This document shows positions 5,189 through 5,292 of a DNA stretch of 5,292 nucleotides, in pieces. Both the position numbers and the translations under genes were made by a program. Origin of the DNA: Desulfobulbaceae bacterium (GTDB lineage: Bacteria; Desulfobacterota; Desulfobulbia; Desulfobulbales; Desulfocapsaceae); assembly GCA_030632405.1 (NCBI GenBank), contig DAOVUU010000221.1, forward strand, positions 1 to 5,292, in the 5' to 3' direction. The notes under the pieces were generated by a model that ran no database searches, was not told the origin of the DNA, and was given only the letters and a program-made list of their open reading frames with translations. Each line of letters starts with the position of its first letter. The stretch's first letter is position 1.

Positions 5189-5292
5189 ATGCAAAAACAG
5201 CTACAAACTTCACGATGTGCAAAATCAGCGGCAGAGGCGGGCTTTACTCTTATAGAGCTTCTGGTGGTGCTGGTTATTATTGGTATTCTGGC
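5189..5292 (+). CDS. gspG: Type II secretion major pseudopilin GspG, 5' part only
   Basis: An ATG at 5189 opens a frame that runs off the right edge after 34 codons. The start of the protein is a class III prepilin leader with basic residues (R9, K12). The GspO/PilD prepilin peptidase should cut after G18 in AEAG/FTLIELLVVLVI, leaving F19 for N-methylation; E23 is the conserved Glu+5. The hydrophobic stretch LLVVLVIIGIL is typical of GspG, the major subunit of the periplasmic pseudopilus, but GspH or another pseudopilin cannot be excluded from 34 residues. The 18-residue leader is somewhat long. No good Shine-Dalgarno lies just upstream; an in-frame TTG at 5180 is a weak alternative start. 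The gene follows gspF and the delta-60 gene on the same strand, separated from the latter by the palindromic element. Confidence 0.85.
   Translation, partial: MQKQLQTSRCAKSAAEAGFTLIELLVVLVIIGIL

Overview
The window looks like part of a type II secretion (T2SS) locus from a Gram-negative bacterium of moderate GC content. Delta-60 repeats, a CFI-box C-terminal domain and a gspF/gspG pair together point to the Desulfobacterota (the former Deltaproteobacteria), but this is inference from family distribution and not a taxonomic proof.

Layout: (1) 1-801, minus strand, is a partial ExeA/GspA-type AAA ATPase whose N-terminus is complete and whose 3' end runs off the left edge. (2) 802-1117 is a divergent intergenic region that holds a perfect 28-bp inverted repeat with a 7-nt loop, built on a 7-nt CAGT period. 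(3) 1118-2341, plus strand, is gspF, the polytopic inner-membrane platform protein. (4) 2342-2776 is a long non-coding gap. It holds a near-consensus sigma-70 promoter (2379-2407) and a ~196-bp imperfect palindrome (2460-2655) flanked by imperfect direct repeats. (5) 2777-5014, plus strand, is a 745-residue exported protein: signal peptide, seven delta-60-like repeats predicted to form a beta-propeller, an FN3-like region with two CX3C motifs, a CFI-box and a hydrophobic C-terminal tail. (6) 5003-5184 is a MITE-like palindromic element flanked by an exact 13-bp direct repeat whose left copy includes the stop codon of the preceding gene. (7) 5189-5292, plus strand, is the start of a pseudopilin gene, most likely gspG, cut by the right edge.

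How the genes fit together: GspF anchors the assembly platform, GspG is the major pseudopilin of the periplasmic piston, and GspA/ExeA-type ATPases are linked to remodelling peptidoglycan so the secretin can insert. The large exported protein sits between gspF and gspG on the same strand, which makes it a candidate dedicated cargo or surface partner of this T2SS. The most noteworthy points are this protein's architecture and position, and the fact that each of the three intergenic gaps carries a different palindromic element.
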